This document shows, in pieces, positions 39,601 to 50,654 of a stretch of 64,000 nucleotides of DNA (position 1 is its first letter; each line of letters starts with the position of its first letter). The DNA is from Liolophura sinensis (lineage: Eukaryota > Mollusca > Polyplacophora > Chitonida > Chitonidae). The DNA lies in the NCBI RefSeq assembly GCF_032854445.1, contig NC_088295.1, forward strand, positions 51,441,249-51,505,248. Direction: 5' to 3'. Made by a program: the position numbers and the translations under genes. A model generated the notes under the pieces. The model was not told the origin of the DNA. It ran no database searches and worked only from the letters and a program-made list of their open reading frames with translations.

Positions 39601-42600
39601 GCATTAAATATTCATTTAGATTTTTTTCCAACACAGTAAAAGTTTAGTGAAACTTTGTCTTAACACAGCTTCAGCGCGCCTCTATTATCGACAGCAAGGT
39701 GATGTCACGTTTACTCTAGCTCTCTAATGTCGAAGTTATTTTCTGTGTTATATAGTCTAAGCAGTAGCCTAAGGCAGATAAAAGTTGTGGACTTTGGCGA
39801 TAAAGGTCCAAGTGATAAATAGCTTTCGCAGAAATTGGATGTGCTGGAAGGATATTTCTTCCAGAGCCTGAACTGTTGATACAGTAAGCCTGCTATACCA
39901 TAAACAGTTTAAGTGGCCTGCAGATGCATGGCCGGGTATTCCTGTTTCAGGTCGTAGCCCCCGAAGGTATTGTGCTGGTGATTTCACCCCTATTAAATGT
40001 TTACAGAATTTCAATAGGATTGTTCGACAACCAGGTTCACGCTCAATTCTGAAACAAATGGAAATAAATCTACCACTGAAAAGTACCACTGAGGCTGATC
40101 TAGGCATTCGACTGTCGCTAAACTTTGTGGCTTCAGTTTTGTGGTGGTGGCATCTAACATGAGAGCAGTGCTGACCTAGTTATCACGGACGTGCGCGAAA
40201 GCACCTCATCTTGAACATGGTGTTTCAATAATTTTGCTGTATTTTATAAAAGAAAAAACAGAAGAAAAAAATCATCATTCGTACGCAAGAAACATAAAGG
40301 AGCAACATTTAAATTCTTCAATTCTCGTAACCTGAGAGAAAAAATTATATCATAAGATTTCAATAAGTTTAAGCATTGTTCGGTGAGATGCTGTCTTCTC
40401 ATCGCCGTCAACCTTCGGCATTCCTAAAGAATTTTTCACTGGCTCTGATATTTGTCATTTAGAAACTGATGACTAAATGGTGAAATCAGCGACAAAAAAA
40501 TGTATTTGTATAAATTGAACAGCATGTCTAAGTAGCCCTAGGGTCTACTGGGGAGATGAATGTGGTTTGGGATGAGATGATATGCTACTTTCTGACAGAA
40601 TTTGTGATATAGTCATTGAATATGCAGTAGTTCTGGGTTATTTTATGTCACTTCATTTATTTATTTATTTATTTTTTTGATTGGTGTTTTATGCCGTACT
40701 CAAGAATATTTCACTTATATGAAGGCGGCCAGCATTATGGTGGGTGGAAACCGGGCAGAGCCAGGGGGAAACCCACGACCATCCACAGGTTGCAGGCTGA
40801 CCTTCCCACGTACAGCCGGAGAGGAAGCCAGCATGAGCTGGACTTGAACTTACAGCGACTGCATTGGTGAAAGACTCCTGGGTCATTACGCTGCGCTAGC
40901 GCGCTAACCAACTGAGCCGTGGAGGCCCCTCAATGTCACTTCATGGAGTGAATGGGTAAAAGCGACGTCACAGCTTAGGCCACGGGATCTGATTGCCAAG
41001 TGTTTTATTGGATATACACCAGCCTCGATTCACACCAGCCATTTGTGCAGTATTGACCTTTTGTTCTTCATGTTATGTGGTGAAATCTCTTTAAAATATA
41101 AGTATGATACTTTTTAGAAAGCTTGAGAATCCTGATTTCGATTGAAATTTGTTTTAGCCAGGTGCTGTTTTTGTGCTTTGAAACCGTCGCCTCTGTTGTT
41201 GTGTTCAAAGTGTTAATACCGCAGACAGTCATGACACAATGTTATTAAGAAACGAATAATGTAAAGCCAGTTGTAATGAGAACAACACAACCTGTTTACA
41301 CACATACACATGGGACAATATTCTAACTTTAATGGTTGGTGCAGGTTATACCCCAGACCACCGAGAAAAGTAATGAGGGAGAAGACGCCAAAGAGATAAG
41401 AGAGGTGAGCAAGTACGAGGATGTGCTAATAAAGGTTGTGAGAGTGATTGCAAATTTATCCATCAGTGAGGACATTGGCCCGTTCATCGCCTCCAGTCAG
41501 CCTTGTCTCCATCTACTCCTCAATGTACTAGGTGAGTTTGACTTGAAGCTTGCTTTGTTTGACAGATGAATGAGATGGAGAAAATAGTCTCCAAAGGAGA
41601 TACTGTCAAGTAGTTCTGAGATCAGCAGCCAGGTTCTCAGCTTAACTTCCACATAAACGGCTCTGAATGTAACATAAACATGAACTGGAAATACATGTGG
41701 TTACATACATGTAGTGCATGTAGGTAAATGTCTTCTGATCTGTGCTTCAAAGTATACATGTCATCTTTCACAACTTTGTACAAATTAAATACTCCTGACC
41801 TTGGAAAAAAGTGAAACTGGTGAAAAGGTTACCTTGTTCAAGTGAGGTCATGAGATACTTGATTGTGAACAGTTTGTTGTTGAATCGTTGTACAAAATAT
41901 GCCAATGATTTGTCCATTTTAGACAACAAGGATGAGTCAAGCAGTGAAGAATTGGTGCTGAACATAATGGCCACCATCAACAATTTGTCATTTTACCCAG
42001 TGAAAACCAGTGCCATTATGGCCAAGCCAATCCTAGTAGCAGAATGTAAGTTCACAGTCACTCACAATTGTATCATAGAGAGTGTTCATGCAGATTTTCT
42101 CTTGAGAAGAAACAGTTGTTAGAAATGTGTGAGCCGATACTTGTCCTTACAAAATGGAACAAATTGCTAGTTTGAAGTGTAAGAAGGGATTATGAATTAT
42201 TTTGAACTCGATACACTAAATTTCTACACTTGTGTGTGCCTTTTTTGTAAATTGTGGGAGTTGTATTATGTCATTCTTCCTCATTAGTTCATACATGTGT
42301 CAGTTCAGTCTCAAACACAACATTTTCAGAATTGCCTGACTCACACCTGCAATGACAGCAACTGATCTTGCCTAACCTTTTGCAACTGACTGATCAATAG
42401 CCAAGACTCCATACTATCTTTACCACAGACCACATTTTTTTTGGTCAAACATCCCAGAACATTTCTTAAAAGTTGAGGATTTAATCCAGGTGAAACGCTC
42501 CTACTGGGAAACCTGTCACTCTAATATTACTGATGCTCAGTTTCAGGATGGTAGGTATGCTTGCTTCTATTCCGAAAACCCAGTAGGAGTGTGAAAAGTG

Positions 42601-45600
42601 CTTAAAGCAAATATGACTGAGCTGGCATCTTGATCACAAGCTCGTTATCAGCGGTGTGAAGGGCTGAAGGAGACCCAATCATTGTTCTGTTTGTACCAAG
42701 TTATGCACTAAAGTAATGATCTAGTGGATTTCCAAATTGAAATATGAGAGCATGGTAAACTCTGGTGCGGAAATAATAGCCCAGTGATAGGATTAACGAA
42801 ATGTATCTTTTGGGTGAATGTAATGGACATGTGACTGTGAATAATTATCCGCTGTTGGTCATTCTGTCATGGTGAAGTTTTTATTACCAGTTTTTTTGCA
42901 AAGACCTCTCTGCATGAAATCACATTGATCCCTTTTTGATTGTCCATGCTTTGTTTCAGCTTTGTTCCACATCATGAAGCTGGTGTTAACACAGAACATG
43001 GAGGCAATGATTGAGTGTGCTAGAGTGTTTGGTAATCTGACCAGGCAAAAAACTGTTAGGGATTATCTATACAAGAAAAAAAGTAAGTGGAACATAAAGT
43101 TGACATGTACATGGTATTGTGTTTCACCTTAAGTTAAGCATTTTTCAAGTGACTTCAATTTTCTTGATTGGGACTGATTCATCTTCTAGGGTCAGTTAAG
43201 AGTTTTTGGTGAAGTTTCATTAATTTCTTACCAGGAAATCTTGAATGTTGCCATCACAGGTTCCATTTTAATACCTTTAGCATGTTTCTTAAAGTGCCTG
43301 TGTTTATACATGTGCCCAGCTATAGGTGAAATTACCTGATGTAAACACTCCTGTAGACCTGACAGGATTTACGTGATGAAAGAATCAAATTATCTGTATT
43401 GTTTTACCAGATTTTTACCAATTTGATTTAAAGAATATAAACGAAAATAAACTTTACAACAAAACATTTATCTTCTCTGGCCAGTAGATTTGATAATTAT
43501 ATGTGACTTTCTGGCGAATGTTGTTAAATCATTGTGGGCTGGGTGTGAGTTTAAGCCTTTGCTTTCAGTCTGTGAAGTGATGATCACCCTGTTGGATTCT
43601 GGCAGTAGGGAAGTGGTCTATGTGGCCTGTGGTGTTCTTATTAACATGATGGCTGACGAAGAGAAGAGGCCTGTGTTGAAGAGAGAGGGGGGTGTGAACA
43701 AGTACGTAGAGTTATACAGAGTTATATCACTGTATTTGTAAAATAATTAATTTCCTTTCATAATAAACCACATCATCTCATATTTTTTTCTCACGACATA
43801 TTTCTTCACCAATAGTGTTCATTTTCACCATCTCACGAATGGTAGTGTCTTAAATTGGAATTATTTTTGAGCTTACCAGTACAAAGTAATTTTTGCTATT
43901 GTAAGACAGAGGGAAGTCCGGTGTCATTGTCATCGTTAAGGTTTTATAGTTGGCTCCTGTATGCCCTGTATTCTCATTTTGTTCAGGAAACATTTTGTTG
44001 ATAAATGTCAGCATAAGTGTTTGACGGAACTACTTTTTCTTTCACACTACATATCTTCAAAGATGTGATTAGGTTAAACCTTGTTAGCTTGTTGCCCAGT
44101 TTGACAAATCCAAGTGGAATGTAACCAGGCTGCAATTAGCACCCTAGCAAATATTGGTGCATGGAAATGTAGTTTTTTCCTCTAAGACATATATTTACTC
44201 CCTTTTGAACCATTTCGAACTATGATATGACACGTAGTATGATTAATCCTGACTCAGTTGCATGGTTGTCATAGGGTAATTTCCACCTACAAATCTGGGG
44301 CCTTCGTGGCTCAGTTGGTTAGCGCGCTAGCGCAGCGTAATGACCCAGGAGCCTCTCACGAATGCGGTTGCTCTGAGTTCAAGTCCAGCTCATGCTGGCT
44401 TCCTCTCCAGCTGTACGTGGGAAGGTCAGCCAGCAACCTGCGGATGGTCGTGGGTTTCCGCCGGGCTCTGCCTGGCTTCCTCCCACCATAATGCTGGCCG
44501 CCGTTGTATAAGTGAAATATTCTTGAGTACAGCATAAAACACCAATCAAATAATTAAATAATAAATCCACATACAAATGCTGCCTTGTTCCATGGAGTTG
44601 TTTGTCATCGTTTTCCATAAACCGGTTTTGGCAGGTTGTTGGAGGTGCTACGAGACTTTGGGAAGACAGACTGGCAGCTGGCCAGTATGGTATGTCAGGT
44701 GCTGTGGAACTACAGTGGTAAGATCAACAGTGCCAATGCCTGTTTTGGTGACCCTCAAGCTCAGGAGCTGTCTGAACTGTTGGTGGAAATGTTAGGTAGG
44801 TATATTCACCTGTATAGTGTGCCCTATCCCTTTTGCTCCTGGTATTTCCACCTGGATAATGTGCGTGGCAACATAGAGTGAAGGCTGATGTACACAAGGT
44901 CATAGTAAGTGCTCTTGATGCACATGGCATAATCTGCTTGGCAACATTGAGTTAATGTACACACAACCATGCATAGCAAGTGTACGTCATGCACCTGGCA
45001 TAATATACATGCCAACAGAGTGAAGATACACTAAGCCGTAGCAAGTGTACTTCATGCACCTGATATAATATATGTGCCAACAGTGGGAAGATACACTAAG
45101 CCGTAGCAAGTGTACTTCATGCACCTGGCATAATATACATGCCAACAGAGTGAAGATACACTAAGCCGTAACAAGTGTACTTCATGCACCTGGCATAATA
45201 TACATGCCAACAGAGTGAAGATACACTAAGCCGTAGCAAGCAGACATGATGCACCTGGCATAATATACATTCCAACAGAGTGAAGATACACTAAGCCGTA
45301 GCAAGTGTACTTCATGCACCTGGCATAATATACATGCCAACAGAGTGAAGATACACTAAGTTGTAGCTGGTGGACATGATGCACCTGGCATAATGTGCAT
45401 GGCAACATAGAGTAAAGATACATAAAACAGTAGCAAGCGCACTTGATTTATTTATGTATCTATTTGATTGGTGTTTACACCGTACTAAAGAACATTTCAG
45501 TCATACTTTGGCAGCTAGCATTATGTTTGTGGGACACCAGGCAGAGCTGGGGGAAAGCCCACAATCACCAAACATTCATTAATAAAAGAGTTTTATTCAG

Positions 45601-45823
45601 TTTGTAGAGTATTGCACTGTAGCAGTAATTTGAGAATGTCTGCTGATTGTTTACAGATGAGGAGGCAGCCATGGACGTGTCTGTGAATGATGAGATGGAG
45701 GAGGAGGTGCGCTGTATTGTGCATGACATGTGGAAGGCAGATTTCTGCCCAGTGGCTTCCCAACTTTTACATAGGATAGACTCCCACCAGTCCAAGTTTG
45801 AGCCCCTAGAGCCCCCGCCATAG
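24655..45823 (+). CDS. ARMC2: Armadillo repeat-containing protein 2, complete coding sequence in 20 exons
   Basis: Exons: 24655-24860, 26113-26185, 27597-27644, 28532-28727, 30788-30953, 31471-31529, 32583-32666, 33435-33610, 34956-35058, 35988-36160, 36452-36502, 36818-36963, 37982-38081, 38892-39032, 41345-41531, 41923-42045, 42960-43082, 43569-43701, 44635-44795 and 45657-45823. All are AG/GT bounded and phase-consistent, totalling 2616 bp (871 residues; human 867). The N-terminus matches the ARMC2 signature (RPFTPRDENRTLFGPSSSR, then DSRPVSGTRLTPLE). A low-complexity Ser/Pro/Arg linker follows in exons 4-6. From exon 7 on, armadillo helices recur, e.g. LTNVCKLVFKVSRNEKND, LTAALRNLAD, VCFVLGNLTAKN, IMATINNLSFYPVK and TDWQLASMVCQVLWNYS. 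The family supports assembly of axonemal radial spokes; loss causes sperm-flagellum defects in mammals, and the Chlamydomonas homologue is an IFT adaptor for spokes. It acts in the cytoplasm and cilium. Confidence 0.97.
26842..26993. mobile_element. Short TIR element (MITE-like), ~152 bp
   Basis: The left arm ccagttgttcaaaagtgtat is matched in reverse complement by the right arm (atacactattaaacaactgg, ending at 26992) with few mismatches. Some inward pairing continues (aggctta against gggctta). No coding capacity. It lies in ARMC2 intron 2. Confidence 0.65.
27015..27190. repeat. Dispersed repeat, copy 1, in ARMC2 intron 2
   Basis: A block with 'cacatgtttttgtggtac', 'cagattcctataagccgtct', 'gctaatgctatagcatgt' recurs at 39362-39540 with the same order of motifs. 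No TIRs or tail are obvious, so the class is unknown. Confidence 0.6.
28328..28479 (+). mobile_element. 5'-truncated SINE with 13-bp target-site duplication
   Basis: Begins at the cgtatgtgggaaggtc block and runs through the core to the caaataaataaatatat tail. It is flanked by the exact duplication aaatgtcatagta (28315-28327 and 28480-28492). It lies in ARMC2 intron 3, about 40 bp upstream of exon 4. Confidence 0.93.
28975..29480. repeat. Degenerate tandem repeat around 'ggattgaaggttaagctttt'
   Basis: Motifs 'atacatggattgaaggttaa', 'agctccctagtctaagg' and 'atggtgtgtagatgtaca' recur several times with long T runs between them. Units are poorly defined. It lies in ARMC2 intron 4. Confidence 0.7.
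29681..29922. repeat. Exact 121-bp tandem duplication
   Basis: The segment beginning agtgattttaccagatttg at 29681 is repeated from 29802 with no difference that I can see. It lies in ARMC2 intron 4 and contains no exon. It is either very recent or an assembly duplication. Confidence 0.93.
33096..33350 (-). mobile_element. SINE, minus strand, with target-site duplication
   Basis: Complete copy with a small internal deletion after 'caagaatatttc'. It is flanked by caaattcaaagat (33083-33095 and 33351-33363). It lies in ARMC2 intron 7, about 90 bp upstream of exon 8. Confidence 0.92.
33875..34226. repeat. Four-copy 88-bp tandem repeat
   Basis: Units start 'ggcagtattggtgtcaaagg' at 33875, 33963, 34051 and 34139 and differ at only a few positions. 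It lies in ARMC2 intron 8. The open frame across it is a by-product. Confidence 0.93.
35281..35886. mobile_element. Non-autonomous DNA transposon with ~38-bp terminal inverted repeats
   Basis: The left end atatcgggtgggcattaaaa (then aaacgggccctactttga) mirrors the right end, whose reverse complement begins atatcgggtgggcataaaaa and continues to tactttga. Both ends sit at 'ta/tata' dinucleotides, compatible with TA target duplication (Tc1/mariner-like), though the duplication is ambiguous. The 606-bp interior has no long frame. It lies in ARMC2 intron 9. Confidence 0.85.
39362..39540. repeat. Dispersed repeat, copy 2, in ARMC2 intron 14
   Basis: Second copy of the block at 27015-27190 (gcatgttttcgtggtaccc, cagattctggtaagcagtct, gcttatgctatagtatgt). 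Confidence 0.6.
40653..40932 (-). mobile_element. SINE, minus strand, with 12-bp target-site duplication
   Basis: Complete, well-preserved copy flanked by atgtcacttcat (40645-40656 and 40933-40944). It lies in ARMC2 intron 14. Confidence 0.93.
44295..44565 (+). mobile_element. SINE, full length, with target-site duplication
   Basis: The head is ggctcagttggttagcgcgc, the B box is gagttcaagtccagct, and the core and tail are present. It is flanked by tccacctacaaat (44282-44294) and tccacatacaaat (44566-44578), one mismatch. It lies about 70 bp upstream of ARMC2 exon 19. Confidence 0.92.
44920..45440. repeat. 65-bp minisatellite, about eight units
   Basis: Units read 'gcacctggcataatatacat', 'gccaacagagtgaagataca', 'ctaagccgtagcaagtgtac', 'ttcat'. 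They start near 44920, 44991, 45056, 45121, 45186, 45251, 45316 and 45381. The outer units are more diverged. It lies in ARMC2 intron 19. Confidence 0.92.
45445..45575 (-). mobile_element. SINE fragment (tail and core)
   Basis: The minus-strand tail (atttatttatgtatctattt) is followed by a diverged core (ggcagctagcattatg; caggcagagctggggg). The head is missing. It lies about 80 bp before the last ARMC2 exon. Confidence 0.75.
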
Positions 45824-48020
45824 TCCAGCTCATAGCAGTTAGTCCTTGTGTGTGTGAGTGAGCTGTGGACAGCAGATGTTCCGTCCACACAACCCTCATG
45901 GTTTACCTGGTAGCTAAGTTCCTAGGGAGCATCTATATGTGCAGTGTTTTTCTCTGATATACCTTACTTAATGTGAGCAGCAGAGAAGCAAGGGGTGGTT
46001 CAGTAGTCACATGAAGTAAGGGGGGATGTCACTGTCCAGTGAGGACCAATGAGAAATGGCCCTCTGGCTCAGAACCTGTGCTTGAATAGAGCTGCCATTA
46101 ACCTAGCAATTAGTCTTCACAACTTCAAATCAGTATTGATAGCCACATAATCACTAGGACTCTTGATGTACACCTATGTATTACCTGTATATATGAGTGT
46201 ATTGTTCCTCGTACCATGTGTGGACTGCCTGGTATTTCAGGAGAATGTCTTATGTGGTGGTGTCATCTGTGAGATCCATGATGTGTAGAGGTGCAAGTCT
46301 TATACACACACTGCTCAGTATTGCTTGGCATGTAGAACATGTGTTTATAATGTGTGCCAGATCTGATTGTATATATTATGTATAAATGATATCAAAAAGC
46401 GTTTTCGCTCTGAATCCAAATGAAATCCATCTAGTTTTACCTATTCCTGCCTCCCTGGCTAGCCTTCACTAATTTCTAGCTCTATATGTGGAGTGTTTTA
46501 GTATGTGTATGCCGTCCATCTCTGGCAAATTTATTTGAATGGTTAAACTTTTCTATTTGGAATGTATTTATCATGTTAATTGGTTGTATGTATCTTTTCA
46601 TTTCGGATGCTTACACAGTAATACAAAATAATTGTTAATTTACAAAATGTACCCAATACCATGTAGTTTTGCAGAGCCATGTTATCTCAGTACAATTGTG
46701 AATTTGCTTGGTTATTATAGACAGTCCCACCTATCAGTGTTTATATTGCTGATCAATAAGGTACTCTATTGTTTAAGTAAACAGTTCCTGCTATTTTTGT
46801 TATTATGACTGGCAGAAACTGTTTTCTCATTCCCTCACAAAAGTGGGAGTTGACACCAACAGTGTGTTCAGAGTGACCTTTCACTGAAATTTCTATATGA
46901 TACATTCCAGGACCTTCAGCATTAATTTTGCTGTTGGAATTCCTCTCTTTTTTTTCTCTTTTTTTGACGGTTGTGCTTTACACTGATATATCTGTGACAA
47001 GAATCATCACTTTGATCAAAATTTAAGGTCATCATATCACAAGTTCTAACACTAAATAAGGTACATTATATTCATCAAGTGCTTGTGGGGTTCATGTTCA
47101 GTCTAACCTATCATGCATTAGGAGTGGTTAGCAAGGGGCATTTCAATTGGACGTGAAATATTCAGACCTGCTTGCTGTTTTTAAATGATCATACAAAACC
47201 ACTGGTTTACAAAATTGATACTATTGGAATGACTAATTTGAAACTTGGTATACACAATTCCATTAGATGTGATTTGTGTAGGATTTGATCAAGGTCTGTC
47301 AAGGGTTAGATTCCACAGTGCCACTTCTGAATTTGGTACATGATTTTATAAGCTTTCCTGGGCTTTAGAAATTTAAATTTTGACCACCTCATGAATGCTG
47401 TCCAGATTTCGTCCAGCACCAAAATTTACAAAGCATTGTGACAAGCGTTTAAAACCTTGGCTTTGGCTAGGAGTGGCTGTGTGGAATTGACCTCCTGGCT
47501 CTTTGTCTTAAATACACGTTCTTCTAAAACCAGGGCTAAGCCAGTGACAGTATTTGATAAGAGTGCTTATCGTGTAGTACAACAAGTAATATTTTGAACT
47601 GTGATATGCCTAGAAAGTCACCTCAGATTTCTCTTAACTTCATAGGTATAGTAAAGGGGCATTTGTGTCTTGTTTACTTTGTATCCATTTTTCAAAACAT
47701 ATCATAAGATGCAATTTATTGTCTTCAGTTTTGTACATCTTTTGAACATAGAGAAATGCCATGTGACAACTCAGAAGAAACATATTGTACACTCTTTTGT
47801 AAAAAAAATCTCTCAGTTATTTATTAATGTTTTTGCCTTGTTGAATTTTGCTTTCTCAGATTCCTTCAACAATAGATAACCTATGCCTACATGTATTTTG
47901 TGAGGTGTACACGACATAAGCACGTTGCTTCACGCGTCACTTTATCAAAGAATAGTATTTTGTTGATTTTCTTTATTATTTTCATTTCATATTGAATAAA
48001 AGTTTTCTAACATGTTACGT
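45824..48020 (+). other. Probable ARMC2 3' untranslated region
   Basis: About 2.2 kb after the stop without repeats, ending at the first clear AATAAA (47995-48000). Its length and end are inferred from that signal only. Confidence 0.5.
47995..48000 (+). terminator. Candidate polyadenylation signal of ARMC2
   Basis: AATAAA followed by agttttctaacatgttacgt. It is the first canonical hexamer found downstream of the ARMC2 stop codon. Confidence 0.5.
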
Positions 48021-50511
48021 TGGACATGAGTGGTAAATCATTTGACAGATTTGTACTTTGGCAAAAATTTGTAGAGTTGCAATCCTGTAAACTTTTATCT
48101 CTGGATGTGGCGACCTGGTACCAGCACGATTGCAGGTTTCCATAGCTGTAATGCTGCATATTCGTTTGAGCTGATTTATTTATTTATTTATTTGCTTCTT
48201 AATATAACTATATTCAAGAATTTTTCACTTACAGTGGCGTAAATGGTCATGTATGCGTCATGGACGTCTTGTTATCACCAAGAAATAGACATTGGAGAAG
48301 ACGACCAGTGTCGTCTATGCTATATAGCCCTTGGCCAGCGGGGATATGGCAATATCCCTGCCTTTGTCGATAGGTGTATTTATTTATTTTAATGGTGTTT
48401 TACGCCTCATTCAAGAATATTTCAAAATATGGTAGGAGGAAACCTGGTAGAGCCGAGGGGAAACTTACGAACAAAGCAGAAGCTTGCTGACTGACCTTGG
48501 CGGGAGAGGCAGACAGTATGAGCGACTACCTAAGCTTATCTGGGACCCCAAAAGTTGAAAACTGTGGTGCCCAGGGCCTCTGCACCCCTCCACCCCACCC
48601 TATTCCGGTTTCGATGCCACCAAGTTACGCTTCTGTAACGCAAGGTTCATCATACAGAGAGTGTATCAGACAGAGGCTGGGCTCATCAAAGTGACCACTT
48701 GACCACAGTTATCTGCTACCATCAAGAGTACTTGCATTTCAGCCTCATCTGCTCATCCAAACTCATCTCACGCATACAACCTCATTGATCCAGCCCATTC
48801 TATTCCAAGTGCAATTCAACCCAGAAGTGCACGAGCGGTTCGAATTTCCGATGGTCATATTCCGATATTCCGATATTCATTATAACCTTGGCGAAGAAAA
48901 CCTACATTAATTATTCTGCAACTCCACTGATGTCTCTGTCATCCATTATATAGTCGATCAGCCCTGCTCTTATGCAGCATCGAAACTCGAGCCACGAATG
49001 ATATCCTCAATATCAATTCTTATCCAAAGTATACCCTTCTCGACATAAGTTACCAACGAAATAACTGGGAAATTTCTGTTAGCGTATCAGAAGTAAGCCA
49101 AACCAAAACGGCAGGAGGAGCGGTAGAGTGATGTACTGTTGCATTAGATCACCAATAACCGCGAACAAGTGCATTTTTTTTTTTTTACCTCAGTACTTAG
49201 TTGTGAAATGATTGTTCGTCACAGTGAATGAGTTGTAGCTTTTAGCACACCGTTTAATCCCCGCAGTTTAAATGGAATAAGGTGAAGATGCAAACTGTGT
49301 TGATATATTCCAGCAGCTTATTTCCATGCATATTTCGCGACTTTAAGCGACTGATTTTTGGTTCTTCGGATATTGGCCAGATGAGTAAACAGAAGAGGCC
49401 TGCGCTAGTGCTGTTGTGTTTTGTTGCCGACTTAACTTAGATTGTGCTGTCGTAATAACAAGAGAAAGTATAAGCTCATTCTTTTGCTGCTTTATATGTA
49501 GTACCACAACGTGACACAAAAATTAGCATATCGATTACAGTTAAGAATGAGTGAGTGAGTGCTTAGGGTTTAACTTCGTACTCAACAATTTTTCAGTAAT
49601 ACGACAAAGAAAGAATCTTTCTGGTGTATGTAATGTGCCTCCTTGTCGCAGGACGGATTTCCACTGCTCTTTTATCTAGTGCTGCTTCACTGAGACGACT
49701 TACCGAAGGCAAGTAAGCCGCCCCGCCCGAGCCATTATACTAATACCGGTCAACCAGTCGTTGCCCCATCGCCTTCATGCTGAACGCCAAGCGAGGAAGT
49801 TTCCTCTTTTAAAGTCTTTAGGTGTGACTCGACCCAGGATTGATCCTAGATCTACCGCTTCCGAAGCGGACGCTCTACCAACTACAATTAAGGATGAAGA
49901 CGGATGCCAAAACAACTGTAAAAGAGCGGTCTTCCAAAGATATACAGGTTTAACCCAATCTCTGTACACTGATATGTATAATAGGCCTATATCTTAAAGT
50001 CTAACTGAAGTGTGATCAGTATCTATTCTTTTACACCGAGGGCCTAACAACCATACAGGCTATCAGCTTTCACCATGCAGGATAAGGCTATCAGATGATC
50101 AGGTACATATATCAATCTCGTGACACCCATACACTGTAATAACTAACATTCTTATCAACAGGTGTACTTTGAGTATGACCGTGTGGTGCATATTTATACG
50201 AACACATACAACTCTCTGTTCTCCACCGTGATTAATTACACGGAGTTCTCCAGAAAACAATCACAAGACGGTGATAGGAATACTGGCATCAGGGTTAGCA
50301 ACTGATAGAGCACGAGCTCAATTTGCTGGGACACATACTTCGTCGACAAGACTGGAGAGTGCGAAATTTCATCAATTTCTAAGAGAGATGTTCTAACAAA
50401 ACACTGTTGTGTGATATCTATGCAGGACAAGTTAGGTATAGGCGCTATTACTAGCTTACACAGGAGGTTTAGACAATTATTTGGGCTGTATTACGTGCTT
50501 TGGAATTTACA
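48021..50511. other. ARMC2-SLC22 intergenic spacer
   Basis: Contains degraded SINE tails at about 48174-48240 and 48374-48530 (minus strand), an (ACTC)n SINE at 49548, and otherwise unremarkable AT-rich DNA. The promoter for exon 1a of the SLC22 gene should lie near its right end, but no core motif is convincing. Confidence 0.5.
49548..49888 (-). mobile_element. SINE of the (ACTC)n-tail family, minus strand
   Basis: Begins gagtgagtgcttagggttta, contains 'acttcgtactcaacaattt', and ends in a tRNA-like segment (caggattgatcctagatcta; cggacgctctaccaac). Imperfect flanking duplication: tacagttaagaatgag on the left against tacaattaaggatgaag on the right. Confidence 0.87.
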
Positions 50512-50654
50512 ATGAAGTTTGAGAATATCCTTCAGCTTATTGGTGACTTCTCCACTTACCAGAAACGGATATATGTTTTGTTATGCCTTCCTTCCATCCT
50601 GTGTGCCTTTCACATGGTAGACTCGGTATTTTTACTTGCAACTCCACTACACAG
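50512..50654 (+). CDS. Alternative first coding exon 1a of the SLC22 gene
   Basis: ATG at 50512, 47 whole codons plus 2 bases, donor acag|gtgagt. It encodes KFENILQLIGDFSTYQKRIY followed by a hydrophobic helix (TM1) and ends TPLH. The donor phase equals that of exon 1b, so either can join the exon at 57601. Confidence 0.85.

Noticed and set aside
44920-45440. CRISPR-like regular repeats (65-bp, and the 41-, 55- and 88-bp arrays)
   Set aside because: Units are contiguous with no unique spacers, and the genome is eukaryotic.
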